Assembly (NCBI GenBank): GCA_963753575.1
Contig: CAVWCR010000003.1
Coordinates: 4,216,001-4,280,000 of the forward strand
Source of the DNA: VAZQ01 sp963753575
Lineage (GTDB): Bacteria; Pseudomonadota; Alphaproteobacteria; Rhizobiales; Xanthobacteraceae
Length of the DNA stretch: 64,000 bases
Direction of reading: 5' to 3'
Every line of letters begins with the position of its first letter. Within the stretch, counting starts at the first letter, position 1. Positions 53,385 through 63,267 of this stretch are shown in pieces. Under the pieces are notes generated by a model. That model saw only the letters and a list, made by a program, of their open reading frames with translations. It ran no database searches and was not told the DNA's origin. Made by a program: the position numbers and the translations under genes.

Positions 53385-54596
53385 TCAACCCAGCGCATGG
53401 CGCTGTTGCGCTATGGCCCGTGAACGGTTCAGGCCCACGCGCCTGGCGACCAGCAGCGCCACCACGAGCGCGGCGGCAAGCCCCACCGGCGCCTTGACCA
53501 ACGGAAAGCTCAGAATGAGACCGCCCGCCATCGCAAGCCCGGGCAGCTCGCCCGGAACGGGGCCGTCCTTTGCACTGGCGCGCAGCAGGAACGCCATCGC
53601 GACCGCCAGCACGACCAGGTCGTAGAGAAACACGTAAGGCGTAGCCAGAAGCGCACCGGTCGCAAGCGCGGCCGCCTTGAGATCAAATGATGCCCTGCTG
53701 CGCCACAAGGCGACGAGCGACACCGCCACGGCGCCGGCCAGCATCCCCTGCATGGCCCAGGCGAACGCGCTCGGTGCTCCCGCCATGCGCACCAGACCGT
53801 AGAGGCTCTGCAGCTTGGCCCAATCCGCCCGCCCCTGCTCGAGCGTGGATTGCGATGCGCTCGACAGGCTGTGCAGGAACGCCACCCAGGTGTCGAGGCC
53901 GAATGCGGCCCACGCCGCCAGCGCCAGCAGCGCAACGACGACCGCCGCTGACGCGAAGGCGCGCCAATAGCCGCCAGCCACCAGAACAATCGGCAGCAGG
54001 ATGCCGAGATGCGGCTTGAACGAAAGCAGCCCGACCAGGCATCCGGCCATGATGGGGTTGCGCTGCATCAGCAGCAGCGCTCCACCCAGCAGTGCGGCGC
54101 TGGCGAATCCATTCTGGCCCACCGCGGCGTTGGCGAGGAGGCCCGGATAGGCGCACGCGAGCAGAATGCCGAGCCGGTGGCCGACGATCGCGCGGATCAC
54201 CGCCACATAGGCCGGAAAAGTGAGGGCGAGCCAGGTGGCGCAAGCCGCCACATGGGGCAGCAGCGCGAGCAGCGCGGCCACGAACAGGTAGGCTGGCGGA
54301 TAGACCCAGGGAAACTCTCCGGCAAAGCCATGACCGACGGCCGCCACCTCGGCGGCCTTGTGCAGCGCCACGTCGTAAACGGCGGCGGGTTCGCCGGCGA
54401 GCACCTGCCGGCCGGCCGCCCAGACGTTGACGAAGTCGGTCGCGATCGCCTGGCCGGTCGGATCAAGCAGCCAGGTTCCCTTGATGAACGCCGCCGCCAG
54501 AAAAACCGCCTGCCCGACGCCGAGCGCAAGGCACCCAAGCGCGAACGGACGCGCGAGCTGCCACTGAGATTGCGACGATAGCGTAGCGGCGGTCAT
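53385..54596 (-). CDS. GT87 family (DUF2029) membrane glycosyltransferase
   Basis: A 403-residue polytopic protein, about ten transmembrane segments. The putative catalytic Asp is D54 in ATDFVNVWAAGRQVL. FPWVYPPAYLFVAALLALLP, GLLSFKPHLGILLP and ATPYVFLYDLVVLAVAM are family hallmarks. GT87 enzymes transfer sugars from polyprenyl-phosphate donors on the outer face of the membrane. It is a diverged paralogue of the two at 56911 and 58176 and lies downstream of the UGM-like gene on the same strand. Confidence 0.88.
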   Translation of the reverse strand: MTAATLSSQSQWQLARPFALGCLALGVGQAVFLAAAFIKGTWLLDPTGQAIATDFVNVWAAGRQVLAGEPAAVYDVALHKAAEVAAVGHGFAGEFPWVYPPAYLFVAALLALLPHVAACATWLALTFPAYVAVIRAIVGHRLGILLACAYPGLLANAAVGQNGFASAALLGGALLLMQRNPIMAGCLVGLLSFKPHLGILLPIVLVAGGYWRAFASAAVVVALLALAAWAAFGLDTWVAFLHSLSSASQSTLEQGRADWAKLQSLYGLVRMAGAPSAFAWAMQGMLAGAVAVSLVALWRSRASFDLKAAALATGALLATPYVFLYDLVVLAVAMAFLLRASAKDGPVPGELPGLAMAGGLILSFPLVKAPVGLAAALVVALLVARRVGLNRSRAIAQQRHALG

Positions 54597-54657
54597 GTCG
54601 GGCTGCCCTTAGCTGTTGACCCGACCGCGCTCGCTCGGATCAAGATCGCCATGGGCG

Positions 54658-56190
54658 TCAGCCGGCGTTGGCGGCGCGCTTGACCCGCTCGGGCACCAGA
54701 CGCTCGCTCTGCAGCGCTTCCCGGATGCCGGAGGAACCCGCCTCGTGATACTCGGCGTCCTCGTTGACATCCCAGACATTGTAGAAACGCTCGCCCGCCA
54801 GGATGTTTCGCGCCGTCAGCATGGCGGTCATCATGGCGTGATCCTGGTTGTTATACTTGTGCATCCCGTTGCGCCCGACGAGATGCAGCGTCGGATAGCT
54901 GAGCTCGAGATCGCGCCGGACCATGGCCACGTTGTCGCGGTAGTCTTCGTCGTAGACCGGATAGGCCTTGGGCTGGCGCACCACGCAGGCGTCGACCACG
55001 TCGATCGCCTCGGCAAGGCCGATGTGGGCGATCTCGCGCTTGGCGAGCGCAATGAGGTCTTGGTCCGCCGAATTCCAAAGATCGTCGCCGTCGAAGCAGA
55101 AATACTCAAGCCCGAGGCAGTTCATGCCTTCCGGCGCCATCTCGGGCGACCAGGAGCGGAAGTTCTGCACGCGACCGACCTTGACCGCAGGATCGTGGAT
55201 ATAGATCCAGTTGTCCGGGAACATGTCCGGCTTCTTCACCATCAGCGCCACGGTGAGGAAATCGCGGTAGCGCAGCGCGCGGGCGTGGAAGATCGAGATC
55301 GGCAGCGGCGCGATCCTTTCAACGAGCTCGCGCACCGGCGCCGAGGAGACGACATGGCGGGCGGTGTAGGTCTCGTCGCGGCCGTCGACGGTCTTGACCT
55401 CGATGTTCCAGATCCGGCGACCGGCATCGTAAGAAAGCCGGCGCAGCTCGCGTCCCATCAGGATCCGGCCGCCGCGCGCTTCGATCTGGCGCGTCGCCGC
55501 CTCCCACATCATGCCGGGACCCTTGCGCGGGTACTGAAAGCTCTCGATCAACGTCTTGACGACCGGCTCGCCGTCGCGACGGGCGCGGCCGGCGGGCCTC
55601 ACCGTGCGCGCGAGCGCGTTCATGACCGCAACGCCGAGATTGAGCCCCTTGATGCGCTGGGCCGCCCAGTCCGCCGAGATCTCGTCGCACGACATCCCCC
55701 ACACCTTCTCGGTGTAGGTCTTGAAGAAGATCGAGAACAGCCGCTCGCCGAACTGGTTACGCACCCATTGATGGAAGGTGCGGGGGTCCTTGATCGGACG
55801 CAGCTTGGCGTACGCATAGGACAACATGCAGGCCGCGCTGGTGACGAGCCCGAGATTGGCGAGCGCCTGGGCGGCGCTCAGCGGATAGGAGTAGAACTTG
55901 CCGCCGTAGAAGATGCGCGACAGCCGCGGCCGTTCGATGAAATCGTCGGGCAGGATCTCCTGCCACAGGTCGACCACTTCCTTCGACTTCGAGAAGAAGC
56001 GATGGCCGCCGACGTCGAACAGGAAATCCTTGTAGCGCACGGTGCGGCTGATGCCGCCGACGTAGACCGGATCCTTTTCGATGACCAGAACGGACGGCTC
56101 CTGCTTGCTCAGGCAATAGGCGGCCGTGAGGCCCGCCGGGCCCGCGCCGACGATGAAGACCTCGACATGGTTGGTCATGGGAGTTGTCAT
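54658..56190 (-). CDS. FAD-dependent UDP-galactopyranose mutase-like protein
   Basis: A 510-residue flavoprotein. The dinucleotide motif is FIVGAGPAGLTAAY (about 12-25), followed by GGISRTVRYKDFLFDVGGHR, and the C-terminal LVGRNGMHKYNNQDHAMMTA. These resemble the NAD(P)-binding/UGM-like family found with surface-polysaccharide genes. It may isomerise or oxidise a nucleotide or lipid-linked sugar; activity is unproven. Its start overlaps the GtrA gene stop by four bases (ATGA), so they are co-translated. Confidence 0.85.
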   Translation of the reverse strand: MTTPMTNHVEVFIVGAGPAGLTAAYCLSKQEPSVLVIEKDPVYVGGISRTVRYKDFLFDVGGHRFFSKSKEVVDLWQEILPDDFIERPRLSRIFYGGKFYSYPLSAAQALANLGLVTSAACMLSYAYAKLRPIKDPRTFHQWVRNQFGERLFSIFFKTYTEKVWGMSCDEISADWAAQRIKGLNLGVAVMNALARTVRPAGRARRDGEPVVKTLIESFQYPRKGPGMMWEAATRQIEARGGRILMGRELRRLSYDAGRRIWNIEVKTVDGRDETYTARHVVSSAPVRELVERIAPLPISIFHARALRYRDFLTVALMVKKPDMFPDNWIYIHDPAVKVGRVQNFRSWSPEMAPEGMNCLGLEYFCFDGDDLWNSADQDLIALAKREIAHIGLAEAIDVVDACVVRQPKAYPVYDEDYRDNVAMVRRDLELSYPTLHLVGRNGMHKYNNQDHAMMTAMLTARNILAGERFYNVWDVNEDAEYHEAGSSGIREALQSERLVPERVKRAANAG

Positions 56191-56699
56191 GAGCGTACGA
56201 AGCCTGAGGAGCTGGGGGATGAATCGGTGGCACCCTCCGCGAGAGGGCGCGGCGCGAAGGCAAACAGCCGATGGCCGTTGTATGAGATCAACGCACCGAC
56301 AGCGGCGCCGATGATGATCGCGAGCTGCGGCAGCCGCGCCAGCACGGTCAGGACGAGGACGACGAAGACCGCGTAGCTTGTTCCTTGCGCGACCGTGGTC
56401 ACGACCGCGTAACGCACGGCCTCCTCGGTCAGCGAGCGACCGCTGCGATCGAAGGTGAAGACGCGGTTGAGCCGCCAGGTCAGGACGGTCGCTGCAATCA
56501 GCGCCAGCAGCCCGGCCGCGATTGCCGGAACGCCGAGCATCCAGGCGATGGTGAAGAGCGCGATGTCGGCTCCGAGGCCGATGCCGCCCACCGCGAGGAA
56601 CCGCAATGGCCGCGGCAGCAGCGCTGCAAGCGCCCGGATCCGCTCATTGAGCGTGGGCATGCGCAGCGCTTCGTCCAAGCCGCGTATGTGAACAAGCAT
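56187..56699 (-). CDS. GtrA family membrane protein
   Basis: About 170 residues with four transmembrane helices: LRFLAVGGIGLGADIALFTI, GLLALIAATVLTWRLNRVFT, AVVTTVAQGTSYAVFVVL and IIIGAAVGALISYNGHRLF. GtrA proteins help translocate polyprenyl-linked sugars or act with GT-type transferases. I choose the ATG at 56699; another lies at 56660 and the frame is open to 56861. It is co-transcribed with the UGM-like gene and divergent from the GT87 pair. Confidence 0.85.
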   Translation of the reverse strand: MLVHIRGLDEALRMPTLNERIRALAALLPRPLRFLAVGGIGLGADIALFTIAWMLGVPAIAAGLLALIAATVLTWRLNRVFTFDRSGRSLTEEAVRYAVVTTVAQGTSYAVFVVLVLTVLARLPQLAIIIGAAVGALISYNGHRLFAFAPRPLAEGATDSSPSSSGFVRS

Positions 56700-56910
56700 C
56701 CTGCGTACGCCCCACACCATTCCACCGGCGATCCGGGTCCCGGCAGACCCGAACGCGCAAGCTTTCCATCGCAGGAATTCGTTAAACGGCGGCTTTGGCG
56801 GGCCAGAGCACGCGGGCGGAATCCAAATACGGTTAAGGGTTCCGAAAGGCTCCGATCGCAATCTTAGGTAGCAGAGCCCTCTGCTCTACATCCTTCCGAT
56901 CGGACCGAAC

Positions 56911-58140
56911 ATGTCGCCCCGCCCCGCACCCTCGGCTGCCCCAAACTACAACCTAGAGCTGTTCTTTAGGCTTGCACTCGCAATCGGCCTCACCCTTGTC
57001 GGGCTGGAGCTCGCGTACCTGTTCTATTCGCCCTTGCCGTATGGCCCCATGGGCTATGTGGTCGGCCGCGATTTCGTGAACACATGGGTCGGAGGACGGC
57101 TCGCGCTCACCGGCGATCCCGGCACACATCTCGGGTTTTTTGCCTACAACGGACTGCTCAAGGAGATCTTTGGTCCGGACTATCCGCCGCACATCTGGTC
57201 CTATCCGCCGCATCTCTTGCTGTTCACGTGGCCGCTCGGCCTCTTGCCCTACATCGCCGCCTACGTCGTCTATGTGACGGTGGGATTGCTGGTGTATCTC
57301 GCGGTCGTATCCGACGGCGACCGCCGCGCCGATCACCTGCTGCTGCTCGCTCTCGCTCCGGCGACGATCATCAACATCTGGTGCGGCCAGGTCGGCTTCT
57401 TTGTCGCGGCGCTGCTCGTCGGCGGGCTCATCCAGCTCGACCGCCGCCCAATCCTCGCCGGTGCGCTGTTCGGCCTGCTCAGCATCAAGCCGCATCTCGG
57501 GCTGCTGCTGCCCCTGATGCTCGTGTTGACGAGACGCTGGCGTGTGATCGCGGCCGCCGCTGCGACGATCGCAGTACTGTGTGCTGCGACCACCCTCGTG
57601 TTCGGGACCAAGGTGTGGACCGCCTACCTCAACGACGCAATGCCGGTGCAGTCCCGCGTGCTGCTTGCCGACATCGACCACTGGATGATGCACGTGCCGA
57701 CCGCGTTCATAAACGCGAGGATCGCGGGCTTTTCGGTCGCGACCGCAATCGTGGCGCAGGCGCTCCTCGCCTCGATCGCCACCGCGGGCGTGGCGTGGAC
57801 ATTCTGGCGGCGGCGGGATCCCGTGCTGTCGAACGCGCTGTTCCTGACCGCCACCTTCGCGGTCACGCCCTATGTCTTCAACTACGACATGACCACCCTT
57901 GGCTTCGTCATCGTCAAGCTCGTGGATCGGACCGACAACGAGCCGTGGGACTATCGGCTCATGCTCGCCGTCTGGGCGACACCAGTCCTGACGGTAGCCC
58001 TCAGCATGAACAGCATCCCGGTATCCTGCGTGCCGATCGCCGCGCTCGGCGGGAGGCTGTCGTGGCGCCTGTGGAAGGCCGAGCGGGAGGCTCCGCAATC
58101 TTTGGAAAACCTTTCTGTGCGATCTCAAGCCAACGGCTGA
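56911..58140 (+). CDS. GT87 family glycosyltransferase, tandem copy 1
   Basis: A 409-residue polytopic membrane protein. Putative catalytic D54 lies in GRDFVNTWVGGRLAL, PYPPHLLLFTWPLGLLP and FGLLSIKPHLGLLLP follow, and FAVTPYVFNYDMTTL lies near the end. It is nearly superimposable on the next gene over most of its length. It starts about 210 bp divergently from the GtrA gene. The donor is probably a polyprenyl-phosphate sugar; the acceptor is unknown. Confidence 0.88.
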   Translation: MSPRPAPSAAPNYNLELFFRLALAIGLTLVGLELAYLFYSPLPYGPMGYVVGRDFVNTWVGGRLALTGDPGTHLGFFAYNGLLKEIFGPDYPPHIWSYPPHLLLFTWPLGLLPYIAAYVVYVTVGLLVYLAVVSDGDRRADHLLLLALAPATIINIWCGQVGFFVAALLVGGLIQLDRRPILAGALFGLLSIKPHLGLLLPLMLVLTRRWRVIAAAAATIAVLCAATTLVFGTKVWTAYLNDAMPVQSRVLLADIDHWMMHVPTAFINARIAGFSVATAIVAQALLASIATAGVAWTFWRRRDPVLSNALFLTATFAVTPYVFNYDMTTLGFVIVKLVDRTDNEPWDYRLMLAVWATPVLTVALSMNSIPVSCVPIAALGGRLSWRLWKAEREAPQSLENLSVRSQANG

Positions 58141-58175
58141 CTGATGCACCATGGCTGCCCGATCGGACGGACACG

Positions 58176-59441
58176 ATGACCCCGACCACCCATTTGGAAC
58201 TCCCGGCACTGCAAGACTCCAACGCGGACTTGTTCTTCAAGCTCGCGCTTGCGTCCGGCATCGTGGTCGCCGGACTGGAGATCGGGTATCTCTTATACTC
58301 GCCGTTGCCATACGATCCGGTGGGCTATGTCATCGGCCGCGACTTCGCCAATACCTGGCTCGGGGCACGGCTCGCGCTCACCGGCGATCCCGGTGCGCAC
58401 TTCGGATATCTCACCTACAACGCGGCCCTGAAAGAGATCTTCGGCCAGGGCTATCCGATCCACATCTGGTCCTATCCGCCGCATTTTCTGCTGTTCACGT
58501 GGCCGCTCGCGCTCTTGCCCTATATGGCGGCTTACGCGATCTATTCGGTGCTGGGGCTCATCGTGTATCTCGCGGTCGTTTCCGACGGCGACCGCCGCGC
58601 CGATCATCTGCTGCTGCTTGCGCTTGCTCCGGCGACGATCGTCAACATCTGGTGCGGGCAGGTCGGCTTCTTTGTGGCGGCGCTGCTCGTCGGCGGGCTG
58701 ATCCAGCTCGACCGCCGCCCGATCCTCGCCGGCGTCCTGTTCGGTCTGCTCACCATCAAGCCGCATCTCGGGCTGCTGCTGCCCCTGATGCTCTTGCTGA
58801 CGGGACGCTGGCGCACGATCGCGGCCGCCACCGCGACGATCGCGCTCTTGGTCGCGGCCGCAAGCCTCGCATTCGGGCCCAAGGTGTGGATCGCCTACGT
58901 CAACGATGCGATGCCGGTGCAGTCCCACGTGTTCCTGCGGAGTTTTGAACACTGGATGGTGCACGTGCCCACCGCCTTCATGAACGCAAGGATCGCGGGG
59001 CTTTCGGTGGAAGCCGGCATCATCGCCCAGGTCCCGCTGTCGCTCGCCGCGATCGCGGGCGTGGTCTGGACATTCTGGCGGCGCCGGGATCCCGGCCTCT
59101 CGAACGCGCTGCTCGTCACCGCTACCTTTGTGGTCACGCCCTATGTCTTCAACTACGACATGGTCGTGTTCGGCTTCGTGGCCATCACCCTCATCAACCG
59201 GACCGACAACGCGGCATGGGACTACGGGCTCATGCTCGCCGTATGGGCGATTCCGTTCCTGACGGTCCCCTTGGGAATGGCCGGAATTCCGGTGTCCTGC
59301 CTGCCGGCCGCCGCACTTGGCGCGCGGCTGCTGTGGCGGATCGCGAAGGCTGAGGTCACAGCCCGAGAAGAGGCCGTGGCGGGAATAATCAAAACTCCGC
59401 AACCATTGGCTGCGCAAATCAATCAGGGCGTGTCGCTATAG
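58176..59441 (+). CDS. GT87 family glycosyltransferase, tandem copy 2
   Basis: A 421-residue paralogue of the preceding gene, 35 bp downstream. D56 lies in GRDFANTWLGARLAL, with the same HIWSYPPHFLLFTWPLALLP, FGLLTIKPHLGLLLP and FVVTPYVFNYDMVVF segments. The two are alike at DNA level across long blocks, so a recent tandem duplication is clear. They differ in both termini: this copy has a longer C-terminal tail (TAREEAVAGIIKTPQPLAAQ). The same reading frame is open through the first copy as a shadow. Confidence 0.88.
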   Translation: MTPTTHLELPALQDSNADLFFKLALASGIVVAGLEIGYLLYSPLPYDPVGYVIGRDFANTWLGARLALTGDPGAHFGYLTYNAALKEIFGQGYPIHIWSYPPHFLLFTWPLALLPYMAAYAIYSVLGLIVYLAVVSDGDRRADHLLLLALAPATIVNIWCGQVGFFVAALLVGGLIQLDRRPILAGVLFGLLTIKPHLGLLLPLMLLLTGRWRTIAAATATIALLVAAASLAFGPKVWIAYVNDAMPVQSHVFLRSFEHWMVHVPTAFMNARIAGLSVEAGIIAQVPLSLAAIAGVVWTFWRRRDPGLSNALLVTATFVVTPYVFNYDMVVFGFVAITLINRTDNAAWDYGLMLAVWAIPFLTVPLGMAGIPVSCLPAAALGARLLWRIAKAEVTAREEAVAGIIKTPQPLAAQINQGVSL

Positions 59442-59552
59442 ATCGCCCGGTTTGCGAACGATTAACCCAAGACCTTAAGCGGAAATTCGGCTGCGGCACC
59501 TCATAATTCAGGATCACAAACCACAAACAGCCATCCAGGTGGTCCTGGCGTG

Positions 59553-62280
59553 ATGACCGAGACAACTCCGCCCGTTCAACCTGGAAGCACGACAGCGCCG
59601 TCCCAGCGGACGGATCACGTCAGCAAACTATCCGGTCACTTGCGACAGCTTTGGTGGGCCGCCTTCGTCCTGCTCGGAGTTTCCGCGACCGCAGTCGGAT
59701 GGACGATCTGGGAGCTGAGATCCGACGCTTTCCAGGCCGCCATCGCGGAATCGGGCAATATCGCGACGGTGCTGGCCGGCCAGCTCTCTCGATCCATCCA
59801 GGGCATCGACGCCGTGCTGGTCGAGACCAAGCGCTCGACCAAGGACCTCGACATCGATACGCCGCAGAGCTTTCGCATCGCGTTCAACCGCCGCGCCATG
59901 CGGGAAGCCCTGCTCGAGCAGCTCAGCCGCCTGCCGCAAGCCTTCAATATTGCGATCGCGGACGCGCGCGGGCAGGTCACGGTGACCACGGCCGCCTGGC
60001 CGACGCCCAAGATCAACGTCGCTGACCGAGACTATTTCCGCGATGCGCGCACGCGCACCGACGGGCGGATCAGCACATCGGTTCCGATTCACAACCGGAT
60101 CGACGGGCAACGGACGATCGTGTTCGCGCGGCGGCTGGAAAGTCTGGCCGGTGAATTTGTCGGCATCATCTATTGCAGCGTCAACACCGCCTACTTTGAA
60201 AACATCTACGGCTCCATTCAGTCGGTTCACAGCCATCGGTTCACGCTGCGGAAATGGGACGGGACAATTCTTGCAAGCCATCCCGATTCCCCCGATCTCG
60301 CCGGCAAGAAGGATGACGCCGGCCCCCAGTGGCATGAGGCGGTCGCGAACGACGGCGGCGGCTACAGCGCTCCCGCGGACGCCGACGGCGGCACGAACTT
60401 CGTGTCGGTCCGCACCGTGCCGGAGTATCCGTTCGTGGTGGACATCTCGGTGACGGACCGCGCGGCGCTGCGCGGCTGGCACCAGCGTGCGGCTACCATT
60501 GGCCTGGGAAGCGCGGCATTGCTGCTCTGCTCGATCTACCTGCTCGTTGCGGTCACGCGGCAGGTGCGCCGCTTGAGCAATTCGGAAGCCTCGCTGGCGC
60601 AGAAGTCGCAGCAGCTCGACGCAGCGCTCAACAACATGTCGCAGGGCTTGACCATGTTCGACGAGCGGCAGCAGCTGATCGTCTGCAACAGGCAGTACAC
60701 CGAGCTCTACAATCTGACGCCGGAACAGGCCAAACCCGGTACACCGTTCCAGACGATACTCGACGCCCGTGTCGCGTCCGGCAGAGTTCCAGAAGATGCC
60801 GTAGGCTTCATCACGAGGAGCATGAGACAAGCCCGCGAGCGTCGCTCGTCATGCACGGTCAGCAAGCTGCGCGATGGTCGGATTGTCTCGATCACCCATC
60901 AATCAACCAGCGACGGCGGCTGGGTTGCGGTCCACCAGGACATTACGGCGCAAAAGCGGGCCGAAGCGGAGCTCGCCCATATGGCGCGCTACGACAGCCT
61001 GACCGGTCTCGCCAATCGGTCGCTGTTCATGGAGCGTGCCAACGCAGCCATCGAGGGATTGCGGACGGACGGAAAGCAATTCGCCGTCCTGATGCTCGAC
61101 CTCGATCGGTTCAAGACCGTGAACGACTCTCTCGGACATGCGGTTGGCGATTCGCTGTTGAAGATCGTCGCCCACCGATTGCGCGAAGCAATCCCCGATG
61201 TCGGGACCATCGCAAGGCTGGGCGGTGACGAATTCGCCATCCTGAAGACGCTGGAGGATGGTTCGAAGGAGGCCGCAATGACACTGGCTTCCAAGATTTC
61301 TCACGGTCATCACCGAGCCCTATGACTTCGAGGGCCGACAATTCACGATCGAGACCAGCGTCGGCATCACCTTCGCGCCGCAGGACGGGACCAACGCGGA
61401 CGCGCTGTTGAAAAACGCCGACCTCGCGCTCTACCGGGCGAAATCCTTAGGCGGAAAGCGATATTGTCTGTTCGAGCCCGCCATGGAGGAGAAAGCGCGC
61501 GAGCGCCGCGAGCTCGAGGAGGACATGCGCAGGGCTATATCGCGCGATGAGTTCGAGCTGCACTACCAGACGATTGTCGATGCCGGCGAGATCAACGCCT
61601 GTGGCGCCGAGGCGCTGGTACGCTGGCGGCACCCCGAACGCGGCCTCATACCGCCCGACCAGTTCATCTCGCTCGCGGAAGAAAGCGGCCTGATCGTTCC
61701 GCTGGGCGAGTGGATCCTGCGCAAGGCCTGCGCCGACGCGATGAAGTGGCCGTCGCACCTCAAGCTCGCGGTCAACATGTCACCCGCTCAGTTCAAGCAG
61801 ACCAATCTGCCGGACATCCTGAGATCAACGCTCGACGAGTGCGGGCTCCTGCCCAGCCGTCTGGAAATCGAAATCACCGAGACCGTGTTGCTCGACAAGA
61901 ACGAGGACCATCTGGCCGTGCTGCACGAGATCAAGAATCTCGGCGTGTCCATCGTTCTCGATGATTTCGGGGTTGGATACTCGTCGATGCGGTATCTGCA
62001 GATGTTCCCATTCGACAAGATCAAGATCGACAGGTCGTTCATTCAAAGCATGACGAGCCACTCCGACAGCGCCGCGATCGTGTGCGCGATCACGGGCCTT
62101 GGACGCGCGCTCGATATCGAGACCGCGGCGGAAGGCGTCGAAACGACCGAACAGCTCACGTTCCTGCGCAGTGCGGGATGCCAGTTGGCACAGGGTTACC
62201 TGTTCAGCCGGCCGGTTCCGCTCTCCCAGCTCACCTTCGCGCGTCCCGCCAAGCTGCAGGACGGCGCTCAGGCTGCCTGA
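59553..62280 (+). CDS. CACHE-PAS-GGDEF-EAL c-di-GMP protein, frameshifted in the GGDEF domain
   Basis: The first frame (to 61325) has TM1 near 35-55, a periplasmic dCACHE-like sensor (VTVTTAAWPTPKINVADRDY, then RTDGRISTSVPIHNR), TM2, a PAS-like segment (LNNMSQGLTMFDERQQLIVC) and a GGDEF motif RLGGDEFAIL. One extra T at 61297-61299 shifts the frame. The rest of GGDEF and the EAL domain (EALVRWRHPERG, EIEITETVLL, DDFGVGYSS, KIDRSF) continue to 62280 in another frame. Intact, it would make and break c-di-GMP. The downstream frame would need its own start or a correction. Confidence 0.85.
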
Positions 62281-62338
62281 CGCCATCATCTGAAGCCATC
62301 ATATTGAGCGGCGCATGTCCTTGTCGGAAAACCGGTTC

Positions 62339-63109
62339 CTAGAACTGCGTAAAGCCTTTCGACTTCATGACGGCCGAGGCCTCCGGCGAGGCCAGAAAGG
62401 CGATCAGCGCCTTGCCCGCATCCTGCTGCTCGCTCGCCGCCATCACGCCAGCCGCATAGATCGTGTAGTACTGGATTTCCGCGGGCAGCGGCCCGACCAG
62501 CTCAAGCCGGGGATCTTGCACGATCTCGGTGATCTGGTTGAGCCCGAAATCGGCGCCGCCGCTCGCCACGAAATCGCGCAGCGGCTTCGAGGGCTTCGTC
62601 AGCTTGATCTTCGGCCTGATCGAGCCGGTAATGTCGAGTGACGTCATGAGGCGCCCGACATAGTTGGCGGCCGTGCCGCCCATCTTGGGATCGGAGTAGC
62701 TGATAGCCTTCGCGTTCATCACCGAGCGCACGAACGCGTCACGGGTGCTGATGTCGGGCTTCGGGTCGCCCTTGCGCACGAATACGCCGACGCCGACCCT
62801 CGCGATCTCGACCTTGCTTCCGGCCGTGAACTTGCCGATCTTCATCAACTCGTCAGCGAACTTGCTGCCCACGAGGGCGACGTCGGTCGTGATCTCGCCC
62901 TTCTTGAGCTTGTCCACCAGCGCAAGCGCCGGTGAATAGCCGACCGTGACCTTGTGGCCGGATGCCTTTTCGAATTGCGGGATCAGCTCTCGCAGCGAGC
63001 TGGAGACCGCGCCAGGCGACATCAACTTGATCTCCGCCGCGCTCGCGTGGTTCGCCGAAACGAACCCACCCAGCACAAATGCCGCCGCCAACGAAAACGC
63101 TCGATACAT
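62339..63109 (-). CDS. ModA-like periplasmic substrate-binding protein
   Basis: A 256-residue exported protein. After the signal peptide (MYRAFSLAAAFVLGGFVSAN, cut near ASA) it begins EIKLMSPGAVSSSLRELIPQ. KKGEITTDVALVGSKFADEL and KIGKFTAGSKVEIARVGVGV are typical of the ModA-type class II binding fold for anions. Key molybdate ligands are not all clear, so the ligand is uncertain. An upstream TTG (63130) is less likely than the ATG at 63109. The second similar gene lies upstream, with no permease in view. Confidence 0.8.
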   Translation of the reverse strand: MYRAFSLAAAFVLGGFVSANHASAAEIKLMSPGAVSSSLRELIPQFEKASGHKVTVGYSPALALVDKLKKGEITTDVALVGSKFADELMKIGKFTAGSKVEIARVGVGVFVRKGDPKPDISTRDAFVRSVMNAKAISYSDPKMGGTAANYVGRLMTSLDITGSIRPKIKLTKPSKPLRDFVASGGADFGLNQITEIVQDPRLELVGPLPAEIQYYTIYAAGVMAASEQQDAGKALIAFLASPEASAVMKSKGFTQF

Positions 63110-63267
63110 GAGACTTACCCCTCGGTTCAACGAATTGCGGACGCCAACGATCGCATCGACCAGCGGCCATGGATGCCGCTCGCCAGCGGCATACCCGGAA
63201 CCCTACCGTCAGCTTCGCGCCTTTGGAAGAGATAGGGTTAATACATGGTTAAGCCCGAGCCGGCGGC

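Noticed and set aside
57084..58175. A very long open frame (about 1.1 kb) running through GT87 copy 1 into copy 2.
   Set aside because: It is in a shadow frame of the first gene; only from 58176 onward does it encode the recognisable GT87 protein. High GC keeps the off-frame open.
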